Assembly (NCBI GenBank): GCA_963838735.1
Contig: CAWISG010000002.1
Span: 186,001 to 250,000 of the forward strand
Length of the DNA: 64,000 nt
Reading direction: 5' to 3'
DNA from: Parerythrobacter_A sp963838735
Lineage (GTDB): Bacteria; Pseudomonadota; Alphaproteobacteria; Sphingomonadales; Sphingomonadaceae
The notes below the pieces were generated by a model. The model saw only the letters and a list, made by a program, of their open reading frames with translations, ran no database searches and was not told the DNA's origin. The position numbers and the translations under genes are program-made. Positions 63,098 to 64,000 of this stretch are shown one piece after another. Positions within the stretch are counted from its first letter, which is position 1. The number at the start of each line of letters is the position of its first letter.

Positions 63098-64000
63098 GCA
63101 TAAATATCGGACCCGCAGCCTCGGACGAACTTAGCCCGCGGATTGCGGTTATCGGCGTCGGCGGCGCTGGCGGCAACGCGGTGGCGAACATGATTGCCGC
63201 ACAGATCGAGGGCGTCGATTTCGTCGTCGCCAACACCGATGCGCAGGCACTCAACAACGCAGTGACCGACACGCGTATCCAGCTTGGCCCCGATATCACC
63301 GGCGGGCTGGGTGCAGGCGCGCGGCCCGAAGTCGGCAAGGCTGCGGCGGAAGAAACCGTTCAGGAAATCGAGAACCTGCTCGATGGGGTGAACATGTGCT
63401 TCATCGCTGCCGGGATGGGCGGCGGCACCGGCACCGGCGCGGCACCCGTGATTGCCGAGGCGGCGCGGCGCAAGGGTGTGCTGACGGTCGGCGTCGTGAC
63501 CAAGCCATTCCTTTTCGAAGGCACGCGCCGGATGCGCGCGGCCGAAGCGGGGATCGAGGAATTACAGCGCAACGTCGATACGCTGATCGTCATTCCCAAC
63601 CAGAACCTGTTCCTGATTGCAAAGGCGGACACCACCTTCAAGGAAGCGTTCCAGCTGGCCGATGAAGTGCTGCAACAGGGGGTGCGCTCGATAACCGACC
63701 TGATGGTGATGCCCGGCCTCATCAATCTCGATTTCGCCGACGTAAAATCGGTGATGGAGGAAATGGGCAAGGCGATGATGGGCACTGGCGAAGGCGAGGG
63801 CGAGAACCGCGCGCTGGAAGCCGCCGAACGCGCCATTGCCAACCCGCTGCTGGACGGGGTTTCCATGCAGGGTGCGAAGGGGGTCATCATTTCTATCATC
63901 GGCGGCGAAGACATGAAGCTGCTCGAAGTGGACGAGGCCGCGAACCACATCCGCGAGCTGGTGGACGAAGACGCCAACATCATCTGGGGTTCGGCGTTCA
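63094..64000 (+). CDS. ftsZ: Cell division GTPase FtsZ, 5' part (3' end outside window)
   Basis: The first 302 codons of FtsZ. Visible are IAVIGVGGAGGNAVANM, NTDAQAL, the GTP-binding tubulin signature GGGTGTGAAP, GVVTKPFLFEG, and the T7 loop LINLDFADVKSVM that completes GTPase sites in the filament. It polymerises into the Z ring that recruits FtsA and the septal enzymes made by the upstream genes. ATG at 63094 is preceded by GGAG 10-13 bases upstream. The C-terminal linker and FtsA-binding tail are beyond the window. Confidence 0.97.
   Translation, partial: MSINIGPAASDELSPRIAVIGVGGAGGNAVANMIAAQIEGVDFVVANTDAQALNNAVTDTRIQLGPDITGGLGAGARPEVGKAAAEETVQEIENLLDGVNMCFIAAGMGGGTGTGAAPVIAEAARRKGVLTVGVVTKPFLFEGTRRMRAAEAGIEELQRNVDTLIVIPNQNLFLIAKADTTFKEAFQLADEVLQQGVRSITDLMVMPGLINLDFADVKSVMEEMGKAMMGTGEGEGENRALEAAERAIANPLLDGVSMQGAKGVIISIIGGEDMKLLEVDEAANHIRELVDEDANIIWGSAF

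Overview
The window looks like chromosome from an alphaproteobacterium of the order Sphingomonadales, most likely the Erythrobacteraceae. The base composition is GC-rich. It carries a TonB-dependent receptor, an alphaproteobacterial Tad/Cpa pilus cluster, a complete division and cell-wall (dcw) cluster ending in ftsQ-ftsA-ftsZ, and an interspersed palindrome of the TTCGACAGG/GTGCTGAGCC type known from this order. Family placement is inferred from gene order and sequence style; no search was run. I saw no tRNA, rRNA, CRISPR array, prophage or insertion sequence. No gap between genes exceeds about 285 bases.

Layout: (1) 1-4654: 3' end of a TonB receptor with a strong terminator, facing an operon of two 2-oxoglutarate/Fe(II) oxygenase-type proteins and a methyltransferase. 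(2) 4786-8280: thiolase, SDR dehydrogenase, MarR regulator with an evident operator, and a crotonase, a fatty acyl-CoA degradation group. (3) 8318-15787, minus strand: Tad pilus genes cpaA-cpaB-cpaC-cpaD-cpaE-tadB-tadC, without cpaF or a pilin gene. (4) 15892-20650: hydrolase, frameshifted FAD oxidoreductase, YegP-like protein, and the ispH-thrB-rnhA operon. (5) 20751-26601: lipoprotein, argS, SPOR protein, nagZ, tatABC. (6) 26608-33473: amidohydrolase and dehydrogenase, threonine ammonia-lyase, aminoacyl-tRNA-protein transferase, glnB-glnA. (7) 33688-45413: broken argC, SH3 protein, leucyl aminopeptidase, map, ccmAB, pterin dehydratase, SDR, S9 peptidase, DNA glycosylase, ferredoxin, cysteine synthase, and a membrane protein/lipoprotein pair. 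(8) 45698-64000: mraZ-rsmH-ftsL-ftsI-murE-murF-mraY-murD-ftsW-murG-murC-murB-ddl-ftsQ-ftsA-ftsZ. This run builds the lipid-linked meso-diaminopimelate peptidoglycan precursor and the septal machinery, mostly with 1-4 base stop/start overlaps.

The most striking overall signal is six apparent single-base insertions, all of the same sign: one in the FAD oxidoreductase, three in argC, one in murF and one in murG. Because murF and murG are essential, these look more like insertion-type sequence errors than decay, although argC could be a true pseudogene. Three usual neighbours are also missing from otherwise standard operons: cpaF, scpA/scpB between nagZ and tatA, and the peptidase domain expected behind the SH3 protein. 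Other points of interest are a paired MarR operator, two DnaA boxes upstream of ftsZ, and a 57-codon reading frame that overlaps both ftsA and ftsZ exactly.
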